DNA from: Onthophagus taurus
Taxonomy: Eukaryota > Arthropoda > Insecta > Coleoptera > Scarabaeidae
Direction of reading: 5' to 3'
Assembly (NCBI RefSeq): GCF_036711975.1
Contig: NC_091973.1
Location: 13,020,001-13,084,000, forward strand
DNA length: 64,000 nucleotides
Made by a program: the position numbers and the translations under genes. Below the pieces are notes generated by a model, which ran no database searches, was not told the DNA's origin, and was given only the letters and a program-made list of their open reading frames with translations. Shown one piece after another: positions 18,623-30,173 of the stretch (the stretch's first letter is position 1; every line of letters starts with the position of its first letter).

Positions 18623-19030
18623 GCGAATCTATACTACTCGTCTTACAGATGGTAGTGTTGGGAGATATCAAATCCCATTCCCTAGAGATCAATGACAGAA
18701 CCAGATCAGTGGGGATGCTGGTAAACAGAGAGACCACGTCAAGGGAAATAAGGACGAAGTCCTGGGGGAGTATGACACTGGATACAGCATCCACGAAGGC
18801 AAAAGAATCCTTAATGTTGAAAAGGGTTCAACCCGAGAGGGACACAGAAAGAATATCTGAGATGAACTTCGATAATTTGTACGTGGGAGAACCCACAAAA
18901 GAAATGATGGGTCGTAAGGGACAACCATCTTTATGTATTTTAGGAAGACCATAAAACTTGGGACTGATCCCATTATAACATACCAGGTTCTTATAAGTAA
19001 CCAAATCTAGAACCCAAAAGTCACAGATAA
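18623..19030 (-). pseudogene. Penelope reverse transcriptase fragment
   Basis: On the minus strand the frames contain FYGLPKIHKDGCPLRPIIS near 18870-18960, then SLDVVSLFTSIPTDLVLSL near 18680-18740. These are the N-terminal RT blocks of Penelope elements. The reading changes frame in between. It ends at the hairpin at about 18620, and the other end joins the next Penelope relic at about 19030. It is a different, more diverged family from the 6283-9270 element. Confidence 0.75.
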
Positions 19031-19038
19031 TTAACACC

Positions 19039-19927
19039 ATGAACACTCTAATACGTAGAGTCATATCAGTAACAGATCCACCTTTGTTAAAACAAATTAA
19101 ATTAAAAGTATATGACATACTATTAGAAAACTCTTTTCCTAAACCAATAATAAATAATGCTTGGTATTCCATATATCATAGAATCCAAAATGAAAGCGTT
19201 GATCGCGCATTGGCGGAAACGACTGATATACCATTAAATGTTAACACAAATTTAAATACTCAATCATCTCATAATTACAACCTTAGATCGAGAGTTGAAA
19301 ATAATAAAAAAAGAAACTTAATAACTAATTACATGGAAGTAATAAAACCGACCATACCAGAAAATACAAACAAACAATATCATTTGAACAATGATAAGAC
19401 CAAAAAACGAACAGAAAGAAAATCTAATACATCATATCACAAAATAAATTACATTCCACAATTAACAAATAAAATAACATCTATTTTTAAACAATATGAA
19501 TTTAAGGAAATAGGATTCGCCAAATATAATAATAACAAAGTAAAAGATTACTTAACAAACATGAAAGATAAAATAAAAATAAAAGACAAAATTAATAAAA
19601 TATATCAATTAAAATGTAACAATTGTGACAAATCATACATTGATGAATCAAAACAACATTTAAAGAAAAGACTGCGACAACATGAATACGACACAAAACA
19701 AATAAAAAATACATAAAACAGCTCTATGTTATCATAGTAAACAAGAACACCATACTTTTAATTTTGATAACCCAAAAGTATTATCAACTAGTGGAAATAC
19801 ACTAAATAGAAAAAATTTAGAATCTATATTTATAACAAAAAACATAGATAGCGTAGTGAATTATAAAACGGACGCTGGTGGAATCGGGATACATTACGCA
19901 GGAATAATTCATGATTTAAATATATAA
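19039..19927 (+). pseudogene. Penelope C-terminal region with degenerate GIY-YIG
   Basis: A plus-strand frame of 225 codons plus a shifted tail ending at TAA 19925-19927. The linker (IPQLTNKITSIF) is followed by KIYQLKCNNCDKSYIDESKQ, the GIY-YIG region of Penelope proteins, where the YIG glycine is replaced by Asp. A frame change at about 19712 in an A-rich run leads to the final ~65 codons (GGIGIHYAGIIHDLN). It faces the RT fragment at 18623-19030 head to head. Confidence 0.72.
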
Positions 19928-20230
19928 AATTTCTTTTAACAAATTCCATAAAAAGATATAAAAATATACAAGTTGAGGTAATACAAGAATACGTTTTCCC
20001 CACCCGAATATACAAGTTTTCGATACACGTTTCAAACAACATGGAATTTATTCCATCGATAATTTTGCAGTTAGCGACACGTGATATCGTTAGAATAAAA
20101 TTTACAATGTAAGATTGCGGTAAGAGGGTACGTAATTATTTATAGGAATATAATTTTAAACGTTTTAAATTGTTGTATTTGGTATGTCGTTGTATAGGTT
20201 TGATGTTTTAATTTAATTTTAGATAATAAT

Positions 20231-20266
20231 TCTTGATAATGAGCATTAAAAGCTCGAAACGTCGAG
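20231..20266 (+). ncRNA. decayed hammerhead-like motif
   Basis: TTGATAA, a GAGC/GCTC hairpin and CGAAAC, followed by GTCG, lie 300 bp downstream of the Penelope relic. The CUGANGA core has two substitutions, so it is probably inactive. The spacing matches Penelope 3' ends. Confidence 0.35.
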
Positions 20267-20473
20267 GAAATAATGTTTTAATTTTATAAAAAATAAAAAC
20301 AAATTACTACTGAGAAGAGGTGTTTTATATATATGATTGAAAAATTTGAATCTCGGTAAAACAAAAATTTCTATATCAATAAATTATGTATAATTTTAAA
20401 ATCTAAATCCCCCATTCATATTTAATATTAGATATAGGGTACATGTTAATTAGTATAAAACATCCTCTGACAC

Positions 20474-20989
20474 ATGAGTGTCAACGGTGTAACTGTAGAT
20501 TTCTGGAGATTAATTGACAAACTGTGGGCAAAATTCAAAGAGGATTTAAAGAAAGAAATTAAATTTATTGATGAAAGTGCATTTTCTGTAGGTAAATTTA
20601 ACATTAAAGTTGGTATTAGTGTTGTTAGAGGCTTTATACCTTGTGTAGAGTTTATTTTTAAATCGTGAAATGATGAGTTAAACAAAATTTACCTTCACCA
20701 TGAAGATTGGGATCATTTAATTTATATATTCAAACAATTTTACTTCAACAAGGAGGTGATTTCAAGTTATACAATACCTTTAGCAGAAGGAATTTTAAAT
20801 ATTACCCGCGTGAGTGAGAACGTACTAGGTATTAGATGTGAAGACTTCGATGTTGATAGAAATTTGAGAACCTCTTTGATACCTATTGTAATTGATATGT
20901 CAGAAGTTCATTATATTTTATATTTAGATTGTTTAATTTCATATAGATTAAGTATATTAAATAAATATTATGTTAACAATCTTATTTAA
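20474..20989 (+). pseudogene. small Maverick copy B gene with one in-frame TGA
   Basis: ATG at 20474, 14 bp after a TATAAAA (20454-20460). The frame is open for 64 codons, has one TGA at 20666-20668, then stays open to TAA at 20987-20989 (~171 codons). The second half has HHEDWDHLIYIFKQF and a hydrophobic helical end. Function unknown. It lies 500 bp before polymerase B in the same direction, at the likely left end of copy B. Weak similarity in layout to the terminal gene of copy A (16631-17762) suggests paralogs; this is a guess. Confidence 0.5.
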
Positions 20990-21034
20990 ATAAATTTATT
21001 TTAATTTAAAATAGTTTATATTTTTTTCTTTTTT

Positions 21035-21350
21035 ATATTTCACAACTAACGCTAACTTACGTAAGCAACGTTGTGGTGACTTTGAGTATTGACCTTTGAT
21101 AATGAATATTTAAAACGTAAATTCATGATCTTCAATTCACTTTAATAATATGTAACGCAAATCCCCACCTCTTAAGATGGATGAATTATCATCGTCATCA
21201 TATTTCACAAATAACGCTAACCTACGTAAGCAACTTTGTGGTGACTTTGACTATTGACCTTGCTTTGATAATGAATATTTAAAACGTAAATTCATGAAAT
21301 TCAATTCACTTTTAACGCAAAGCCCCACCTCTTAAGATGGATGAATATCA
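21035..21350. repeat. ~165-bp tandem duplication
   Basis: Unit 1 starts at 21035 and unit 2 at 21200. Both run from ATATTTCAC..AACGCTAAC through GTAAGCAAC to CCCCACCTCTTAAGATGG, with small indels. Noncoding, between the small gene and polymerase B. Confidence 0.88.
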
Positions 21351-21501
21351 TCGTTATCTTCTGTGGTTATCTTGTAGTTTGCAATAGTTCTCCAACGCGT
21401 TAACACACAAAATGTTTATTTTATTTCAAAATTACTCGATGATGTCAAATTTATTTACAACAAATACTTCAAAACCGTAAAATTTTCGGCTAAAAGATTC
21501 G

Positions 21502-22909
21502 GCTGAAAATTGTTTTATTTGTCAAAATCCTTTCACATCCGATCAGGTTAAGGTTCGTGATCATTGTCACATAAGCGGTAAATACCGCGGTCCCGCCCAT
21601 TCAAATTGTAAACTAAATTTCAAACTTCAAAACATTATTCCAATATTTTTACACAATTTTAGTGGTTACGATTGTCATTTATTTATTAAAGAAATGGCTG
21701 ATGCGGATGAAGATGGACTTGATGTATTGCCGAACAATAAAGAAAACTACATCAGTTTTAGTAAAAAAGTGTTGGTCGATAAAGTAATTGACGAAGATAG
21801 ACGTGTTGAAAATATTTTTTTAAAATTATGATTTGTGAATCCATTTAGATTTATGGCATCTTCATTAGATTCTTTAGCTGGTAACATAGATGGTAACACA
21901 TTGAACATTTTAAATTGCTAACCAAAAAAGGTTATCTTTCCATACAATTATAAAACCTCTTTCGATAAACTAAATGATACCTCACTACCGCCTAAAAGTA
22001 TGTTTTATAACAAATTAACTTTAGAAGACATAAGTGATGAGCAATGTTTGCACGCGCAACATGTGTGGAAAGAATTTAATTGTCAAAACTTAAAAGAATA
22101 TTCCGACTTGTACTTAAAGACTGATGTTCCTTTATTAGCCGATGTTTTCAAGAAATTTAGACGTATATGTTTTAAAACGTACGAATTGTTAACGGATATA
22201 GATCAAGTTCATTTTGTTAAAAAAGGTATCCGTAGGGGTATTTCCCAATGCTCCCTACAACATGCTAAAGCAAACAATAAATATGATGAAAATTATGATG
22301 CTAATTCACCCTCTGAATTGTTAATGTATTGGGACGTTAATAATTTGAATGGGTGGGCGATGTCTCAATTTATACCCGTTTCCGATTTTAAATGGCTGTC
22401 TGAAAACGAAATAAAAAATTTAGATTTTAATAATATACGTGATATTTCCGATTTTGGGTATATTTTAGACGTTGATATTGAATACCCCGAAATTTTACAC
22501 GATTTACATAATGATCTCCCGTTCCTAGCTGAAAACCTATTACCACCTAACGGTAAATGTGAAAGTGATAAAAGATTAATTCCAAATTTATATAATAAGA
22601 AAAATTATGTTGTACATTATAGAAATTTAAAACAAGCCGTTGCTCACGGCCTTAAAGTTTGCAAAATTAATAGAGTTTTATCGTTTAGACAGTCTGCGTG
22701 GTTGAAATCTTACATCGATAAAAATACGGAACTACGTCAATCAGCTAAAAACGCGTTTGAAAAAGACTTTTTTAAATTAATAAATAACGCGGTTTTCGGT
22801 AAAACTATGGAAAATGTTGATAAGAGAGTCGATATAAGATTAGTCACCAGTGGGGAAGACGTTCAAGGTCAGGGAGCGGGTAGACCAAAATTAATCGCTA
22901 AACTACATT
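21502..22909 (+). pseudogene. Maverick copy B DNA polymerase B, N-terminal and central part
   Basis: Protein-primed family B DNA polymerase of Mavericks. The open sequence starts at AENCFICQNPF with the HCHISGKYRG block, then HNFSGYDCHLF (exonuclease region). There are in-frame stops at 21829-21831 (TGA) and 21919-21921 (TAA). From 22000 it is open for ~300 codons with YWDVNNLNGWAMSQ (motif A, first catalytic Asp) and NNAVFGKTMENV (motif B). It is cut at 22909 by the BEL element. The expected ~350 N-terminal residues are absent. The two stops show decay before or after insertion. Confidence 0.88.
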
Positions 22910-23141
22910 TGTTTAGGCAACCCAAATAACAAACCAAATTTTTTTATGTAACCATGACGATTTTGTCGATTTCAAATGTTATAAATAAAACAAGAAGCCA
23001 TTATTGTATTCGTTATTAAAACGACGCTTTTTATTCGATCCTCTGAAGAATTCAACGTCGAACCCCAATTCAAGTAAGAACTTTCTTATTTTTCTTTCGA
23101 ACCAACACCTACAATTATTCCCGACATTTGTCGCGCGAACA
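22910..23141 (+). repeat. BEL 5' LTR
   Basis: 232 bp from TGTTTAGGCAACC to CGCGCGAACA. It differs from the 3' LTR at a handful of positions by eye and by one T in a homopolymer, so the insertion is recent but not brand new. Confidence 0.93.
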
Positions 23142-23363
23142 TTTGGTCCTTCGAGCCGGATTGTCGGTATTACCGGATTGTCGGTATTTTCTCTTTTCCC
23201 CGGTTATCGGACACATCTTCGCCAGCGTGCGTTGTTGGGCCCTTCGTTGCCGCGCTTTAATTCCCGGTACCTTGGGGTGATCCGGACGCACGACGCTGTT
23301 TCCGAGATTCCTTTTCCCTTAATTTATATTTAATTTCGTTTATTTTGAATTTATTTATTCACC

Positions 23364-26300
23364 ATGACAACGACAACTGATAAATTACAAAAGGCCGTTT
23401 TAAAAAGGACTAGTTTGCTTAATAGATTAAATGAAACTCTTACCTATGGATAAAACTTGATGTCGGAAGAAGATAAATGTATCTTTTCTGCACGGGCAGA
23501 CCGGGTTGATACTATTTATGACCAATTTCAGGACATTCACAATCAGATCATGGGTTTTATCTCAGATGGTGACTTCCCACAACATGATGAGGTAAGGAAA
23601 GAAGCTGATAAAGCCTATTTTACCATCAAATCGATTCTTCTAAAAAATAAATCGTCACCTGCACCTATTCCTATTCCGCAATCATGTCCAAAATTAAACA
23701 AAATCATAATTCCTGTTTTTGACGGCAATTACAAAAATTGGCCGACCTTTTTCGATTTATTTAATACAATGATTAATGGCAATGATTCATTATCAGCCGT
23801 AGCCAAATATCAATATCTTCTCACTTCACTGTCCGGAGAAGCGTTAAATTTAATAAAAGGTCTTCCTGTGACCAATGACAACTATATAATTGCCAATAAC
23901 TCGTTAAAGGGGAGGTACCAGAATAAACGTCATCTTGCTACTTTATATTTTAACGAGATCGTTGCTCTGAAACCAATACAAGAAGAGTCATCGAAATCTT
24001 TTAGGTTTTTAATAGATACCTTTAAAGAAAATATAGACGAATATAGACTTCTTCAGAAGTTAAACATTTCTACAAAAACCAAGTTTGAATCCGAACATAC
24101 CACCTTTGAAATTCCAACGTACCTTCAATTAATTAATTTCGTAGAAAACCAAGCAAAGGCTTTCGATTCAGTGTTACTCACATCTGATAAACTTTCCATG
24201 AACAAAAACAAACCTTTTCAAAATTATCGTGGCAAAACATCGGTTAACCTCAAAACTGAAGATGTAAAACTATCTTTTAAATGCATATTATGCCCGGAAT
24301 CACATTCAATATATCGTTGTTCTCAGTTTCTTGGAAAATCAGCTTCAGAAAGATTATCCGTAGCAAGAGATCACAATCTCTGTCGCAACTGCTTAAACAA
24401 AAATCACAATACAAGTTCTTGTACATCCAATTATTGCTGTCATTCCTGCGATCAACGTCATCACACATTGCTACATTTTGAAACTAAGAAGCAACCAACT
24501 ATGCATGTAGGGATGACTGCATGTAATAATGGCAACGTATCCATAGAAGGCGCTAATCATCAGGTCATTTTACCTATCGCGTTCGTACAGATTCGTGATC
24601 ATTTTGGTCGACTTCATTTGGCAAGAACTTTATTAGACTCTGGGAGCATGTCTAATTTTATTACCACCAAACTATCGCAAAGACTTCGGTTGCCACGTAA
24701 AAGTCATTCATTGGAGATTGGACTCATTCATGGATTGAACTCTATGACATCAATTTGTAATAAGGGCATCGTTAATTGCAAGATTCAATCTTGTCAATCC
24801 CAAAATTTCTCTTGTGATCTGAAAGCCATTGTTACTCCGTCTATTTGTTCTGCTCAACCTTCATTATCACGTATCATTAATTCTTACGATCATCTTAAAT
24901 GTTTGGATTTTCATCCTGAACATAATACCTCAGTCAAAGATGTTGATCTACTATTGGGAGCAGAATTAGTTCCTCAAATTTTTACTGGTGGTCGTGTCTG
25001 CGGTGGTCAGAACGATCCTATTGCTTTACATTCCGTCTTTGGATGGATATTAATGGGAAAATCTCAATTATCGACATCGACTTCATTATCAACTTGCGTT
25101 TCTACGACTGATGATTCTATCGATTCAGTAATTCAACGTTTTTGGGAATTGGAATCAATTTCTGAAAATAAAACAATGTCTTTAGAAGAAGAACAATGTG
25201 AAGATCACTACAAGAATACTTATCGACGAGACGTATCCGGAAGATTCATCGTATCTTTACCCATCAAGAAGGATGAATCTGTTCTGGGAAATTCATACAA
25301 CATCGCCTTAAAAAGATTTACTTTATTGGAAAATCGCCTACTGAAAAATGTGTCGTTACATAAAAAATACGTTGATTTCATGAGAGATTATCTTGAAACT
25401 AATCATATGCCCCTCATTCCTTCTCCAGATATTACGTCTATTAAATATTATATTCCTCATCATTGCATAATTCGTGATGATAATCAATTGTCAAAATTTA
25501 GAGTAGTCTTTGATGCCTCTGCGTTATCATCTAATGGCAAATCGTTAAATGATGTTCTGTTGATTGGTCCAAAATTGCAACAGAGTATCGTTAATATTTT
25601 AATCAATTTCCGATTTTTTAAATACGCATTCACTTGTGATATTCAGCAGATGTACCGGCAGATTTTAATCTCCCCTTCAGATCGAATATTTCAAAACATT
25701 TTATGGCGTTTTTCCCCTGAAGAACCGGTACAGTCATATCAATTAAACACGGTTACTTATGGCGTTTCTTCAGCACCGTTCTTAGCTCTCAGAACAATTC
25801 TTGAATTGGCTAATGTGTACTCAAATGACTATCCTAAAGCTTCCCATGTACTGAAACACAACGTTTACGTTGATGACATTGTCACTGGAGCTTCCACTAT
25901 TAATGAGACACTTACGCTACAACAAGAATTAATAAACCTTCTCAACAAAGGCGGGTTTAAATTAAGAAAATGGGCCAGTAATAACCTTGATGTTCTAACT
26001 GCGGTTTCCGAATCCGGTTTACAACGACCCATCTCCATGGACTATGATGAAACATGTTTCGTTAAGGTCCTCGGTCTTCAGTGGGATCCTTGCTCCGATC
26101 AGTTTTCCTTTTCATATACGTCCCGTGAATCACCTTGCAATAAGAGAACCATCTTATCAGACATTGCTAGGATTTTTGATCCGCTCGGATTTCTAACACC
26201 ATGCACATTTAAAGCCAACCATTTCATTCAACAATTATGGTTCCTTCATCTCGATTGGGATGAATCGCCCCCGTCAAGCATCCATTCCGAATGGAAAACC

Positions 26301-28394
26301 TTTAAACATAATCTTAGTTTATTATCCGATACTCATTTACCTCGTTTGATCATTCCTGATCAACCCGAACACATCCAACTTCACCTTTTCTGTGATGCAT
26401 CGCAAACGGGTTACTGCGCTGTCGCATACCTTAGATGTTCCACATCCAATCTCATAACGACTTCGTTCGTTTGCGCCAAATCACGTGTGGCCCCTTTAAA
26501 GACGATTTCAGTCCCTCGACTGGAACTTTATGGAGCCACCTTGTTGGCCGATTTATTTTCATCAATCACCAACACACTGTCGAATTTACCTGTCGATTTA
26601 GTCGTTGCGTGGACCGATTCACAAGTGGTACTTCACTGGCTTCATTCAGCTCCGTGTAGATGGAAAATCTTCGTAGCCAACAGAGTCTCTCATATACAAA
26701 ACGCATTACCTCCCTCATCTTGGCGTTATGTGCCTTCTCATGATAATCCAGCCGATTGTGGTTCCCGTGGTTTATGTCCAAGTCAATTGTCATCTTTTAA
26801 TCTTTGGTGGAATGGTCCATCATGGTTGAAAGAAGGTTCCGATCAGTGGCCAGTTAACCCCATTTTCAAATATGAAAATAATGAAGCAATTGCTAAAGAG
26901 AGCAAACCTATTTTAGTAAATTGTGGGGAAAATCAAACACATTTTCTGGATCACTTACTTACTAAATTTTCTTCCTTATCAAAAATCCAAAGAATTATTT
27001 CGTACATAAGACGATTTATTCTACTTTCTAAGAAAAACCGCAACGTTAATTTATTCTCATCATTTTCACAATTTGAACTGCAAGGATCACTTCATGTTCT
27101 CATAAAACATGTTCAAAATCAACATTTTTCGTGTGTCTTCAATGCTCTTATCAAAAACCAGTTGGTAACAAAACCCTTTCGTAAACTCACACCCTTCATC
27201 GATCGTGACGGGTTGCTCAGGGTGGGTGGACGATTAAGACATTCGGATATACCATACGAACATAAACATCCTTTATTACTGCCGTGTGATTCAAGACTAA
27301 GTGAATTAATAATCGAAACAATCCATCGTGAATATTTACATCCTGGTCAACGCACCCTTCATGGATTATTGGCTCAACGGTATTGGATCCTGTCTCCGCG
27401 AAGAGCAATCCATCGCGTGTTATTTAAATGCATCAGATGTTTCCGGATGAATCCACGGCCACAAGTTCCATTGATGGCCGACCTACCAAAGTACAGAATA
27501 TCAGAAGTGAAGGCATTCTCAGCAGCAGGAGTCGATTTTGCAGGTCCCATACGTACTACCATGAACCGATCACGGGGATCTCGTTCTGTAAAATCGTATC
27601 TGTGTATTTTTCTTTGTATGTCTACTAAAGCTGTTCATCTGGAGTTGGTTACAGATCTTACGACTGATGCTTTCATCGCGGCTCTCCGAAGATTCCTCTC
27701 TAGAAGAGGGAATTGCATCAATTTGTATAGTGACCAAGGAACTAATTTTATTGGAGCGAACAACAAGTTAAAAGAGATTGCCGAAGCTACTGGTTCGACT
27801 TTCGGCATTCAGTGGCATTTCCACCCTCCAGGAGCACCTCACTTTAACGGATTGGTTGAAGCTGGGGTCAAATCTGTGAAGAGTCATTTATTAAGAGTAA
27901 TTGGAGAACAAATACTTACCTTCGAAGAAGTGTACACGGTGATAACTCAAATCGAAGCAGTGTTAAACTCAAGACCGTTATGCCCTTTGTCAAGCGATCC
28001 CAACGACTTGCTGCCCTTGACACCATCACATTTTTTATGTTTGGAACCATTAAATGTGGAATTACCTAGTCCAGACTTTACCAAGAGTCCAATAAACCGT
28101 CTCGACCGTTGGAATTTGCTGCAGCGTATGGTACAAGATTTTTGGGGCCGTTGGCGGACTGAATATTTACATACCTTGCAGTAACGTATGAAATGGAACA
28201 AAATCACTAATATGATTAAAATGGAAGACATGGTGGTCATTAAGGATGAACAGCGTCCCCCATTGCAATGGACGATCGGACGCGTAGTGGAAATACATCC
28301 AGCGCAAGATGGCGTTGTACGAGTAGTGGTTGTGAAGACCGCTAACGGAAGATTAATGCGCCCCGTCGCAAAATTATCTGTATTACCCGTCAAT
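23364..28394 (+). pseudogene. BEL Gag-Pol polyprotein with two stops
   Basis: A single ~1675-codon frame from ATG 23364, interrupted only by TAA at 23451-23453 and TAA at 28182-28184 (the latter one C-to-T change from CAA). The Gag domain is followed by Cys/His zinc motifs (CILCPESHSIYRC; CRNCLNKNHNTSSC) at ~300-360 of the long ORF. Then come aspartic protease LLDSGS, RT with the YVDDIVTG box, RNase H (LFCDASQTGYCAVA), an HHCC integrase zinc finger and integrase core (AGVDFAGPI, SDQGTNF, FNGLVEAGVKS), and a short C-terminal domain (28188-28394). All catalytic residues are present. It lacks an envelope gene. Confidence 0.95.
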
Positions 28395-28524
28395 TGAATT
28401 TTGTATTTTATTTCTTTTCGCTATTTATTTATTTGTTTTCTTGTTTAATTCATCATTGTATTTTGTATTGTCATTATTATTCAAATATTAATTGTTAAAA
28501 AATAATATTTTTTGGTGGGTGGAA

Positions 28525-28755
28525 TGTTTAGGCAACCCAAATAACAAACCAAATTTTTTATGTAACCATGACAATTTTGTCGATTTCAAATGTTATAAAT
28601 AAAACAAGAAGCCACTATTGTATTCGTTATTAAAACGACGCTTTTTATTCGATCCTCTGAAGAATTCAACTTCGAACCCCAATTCAAGTAAGAACTTTCT
28701 TATTTTTCTTTCGAACCAATACCTACAATTATTCCCGACATTTGTCGCGCGAACA
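28525..28755 (+). repeat. BEL 3' LTR
   Basis: 231 bp, same ends as the 5' LTR. It is preceded by the purine-rich GGTGGGTGGAA. Confidence 0.93.
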
Positions 28756-28880
28756 ACATTTTAAGAATATTAAAATTTTCACGGAAACATTTTCGGCTAT
28801 TCAAATGGAACGTCTTCATATCGTTTATGATAAACCTTTATATGTTGGCTTTACCAAAGTATGGTGAAGGTATTCGATTA
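28756..28880 (+). pseudogene. polymerase B fragment between BEL and gypsy
   Basis: 125 bp carrying the next polymerase B block (KIFTETFSAIQMERL, KPLYVGFT). About 20-25 codons usual before motif C are missing and the frame shifts near 28855. After that the PKYGEGIRL segment runs into the gypsy insertion. Confidence 0.8.
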
Positions 28881-29999
28881 TGTAGCGAACCGCAGATCAG
28901 TTCAGATTTTGGTAATTAATTATTGATATTTTTATTCATTCTCGGATAGAGGGGATCGCTGCTCGACTCATCCTTCCCTTCCTTTTCTTTTGTCTAATTG
29001 TTATAGTTGTAATTGTTTGATTGGTTAAACCACGCGTTGACCAATAAGATTATTCTTAGAGTTAAGAGCGTTCAGGGGGGAAACGTTTTCCTTTTGTTTT
29101 CCTTCCCTCTCTTTTGTTTAATTGCTGATGTTGCAATTTCTAATTGGTTGAGCCATGTGTTGGCCAATAAGGACTTTCCTAGAGGAAAGAGCGTCCAGGG
29201 GGTAAAGGTTTAAATATTGAGGAGGAGCGCCTTTTGAGGCAGTTAAGTTGAGTTAAGTTAAGTGCAGTTCGGTTTGATTTAAAATTAATTTCTTCGGCGA
29301 AGCACCCTGTTCGGTTTCGGTTAAGAGTCTTAGTGTACAGTCCGAGTAAGACTCCGGTAATTCTTAAGTTTGATGTAAGTTATTTAATTAATAATTATTA
29401 ATTAACTTTTATTCGATCGGATTAAAATTAAAGTGTTATACTTTTTGACGAGTCGCTCCTCTCAATATGATCGCTTTAACCCTTGGTAAGTCGTTAATGT
29501 TTTATTTCATATATTAACTTGTAAAGATTGTAACTAATTGCTTTGGCTTCTTCTGATTTGGTATAAACCTACGTAATATTCGATGTTATTTTTGAATTAT
29601 TCATTTTATTAAATTGATCATTTTGTAATTGTTGAACTTAGATATTTTTTGATTAAATTGCTTATATCGATTTTCAAGTAAAGTCAGGTAAATTACTAGA
29701 TTAAAATTTCTCTTGTTAATCAATATAAAGTTTTCGAGTTATTTTTGTAGCTAAATTTTGTTTGTTCCTATTTATTTTAACTTTAATTCTGTTTATTAAT
29801 TTTAGGTTGTATTTTATTTCTTTTGCTATTGTTTTCGTATGATTTCACTTCATTAAATTTGTTATTTAAATTTGACTTGATTACTTTTATTAAATTTCAT
29901 TTAACTTTGCTCCCTAAATCCAAGCCGGCGTGACAAGGTTCTGCTTGTCGCATACGCCTTTAGCACGCCCACACAACAAAGTAAGAGCCGCTCCTTACA
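28881..29999 (+). repeat. gypsy 5' LTR
   Basis: 1119 bp, TGTAGCGAACC...CTCCTTACA. U3 contains a ~123 bp duplicated block (about 28971 and 29094), each with ATTGG and CCAAT boxes. A TTTAAATA element (about 29209) precedes GTTAAG repeats that may mark the start of transcription. A primer-binding site follows at 30002. Confidence 0.95.
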
Positions 30000-30001
30000 A
30001 A

Positions 30002-30020
30002 TTGGTGTCAGGTGTGGGGT
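30002..30020 (+). other. gypsy primer-binding site
   Basis: TTGGTGTCAGGTGTGGGG directly follows the 5' LTR. TGGTGTCAG...GTGGG matches the 3' end expected of a tRNA-Leu (inference from memory). Confidence 0.6.
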
Positions 30021-30173
30021 TAGCTAAAATTTTTGGTTTAGGAAAGATAAATTTTTGTTAAAGGGAAATTTTTGACAAGTTAAATTTTTAGGATTTTGAA
30101 GTGGTATAAAGTAGATTTTGTTTAATTCGCGAATCATTAATACCAATCAGAATATTTACTAACCCTTATTAAC

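Larger units (their letters stand above)
22910..28755 (+). mobile_element. BEL/Pao LTR retrotransposon
   Basis: A complete 5.85 kb element. LTRs are 22910-23141 and 28525-28755, with a 5-bp target duplication ACATT (22905-22909, 28756-28760). A primer-binding site follows the 5' LTR (TGGTCCTTCGAGCCGGA) and a GGTGGGTGGAA polypurine tract precedes the 3' LTR. Without it, the polymerase B codons on each side join in frame. Confidence 0.95.

Noticed and set aside
29013..29213. 66-codon ORF, repeated at 38726-38926
   Set aside because: It lies entirely in the gypsy LTR U3; the repeat simply reflects the two LTRs.
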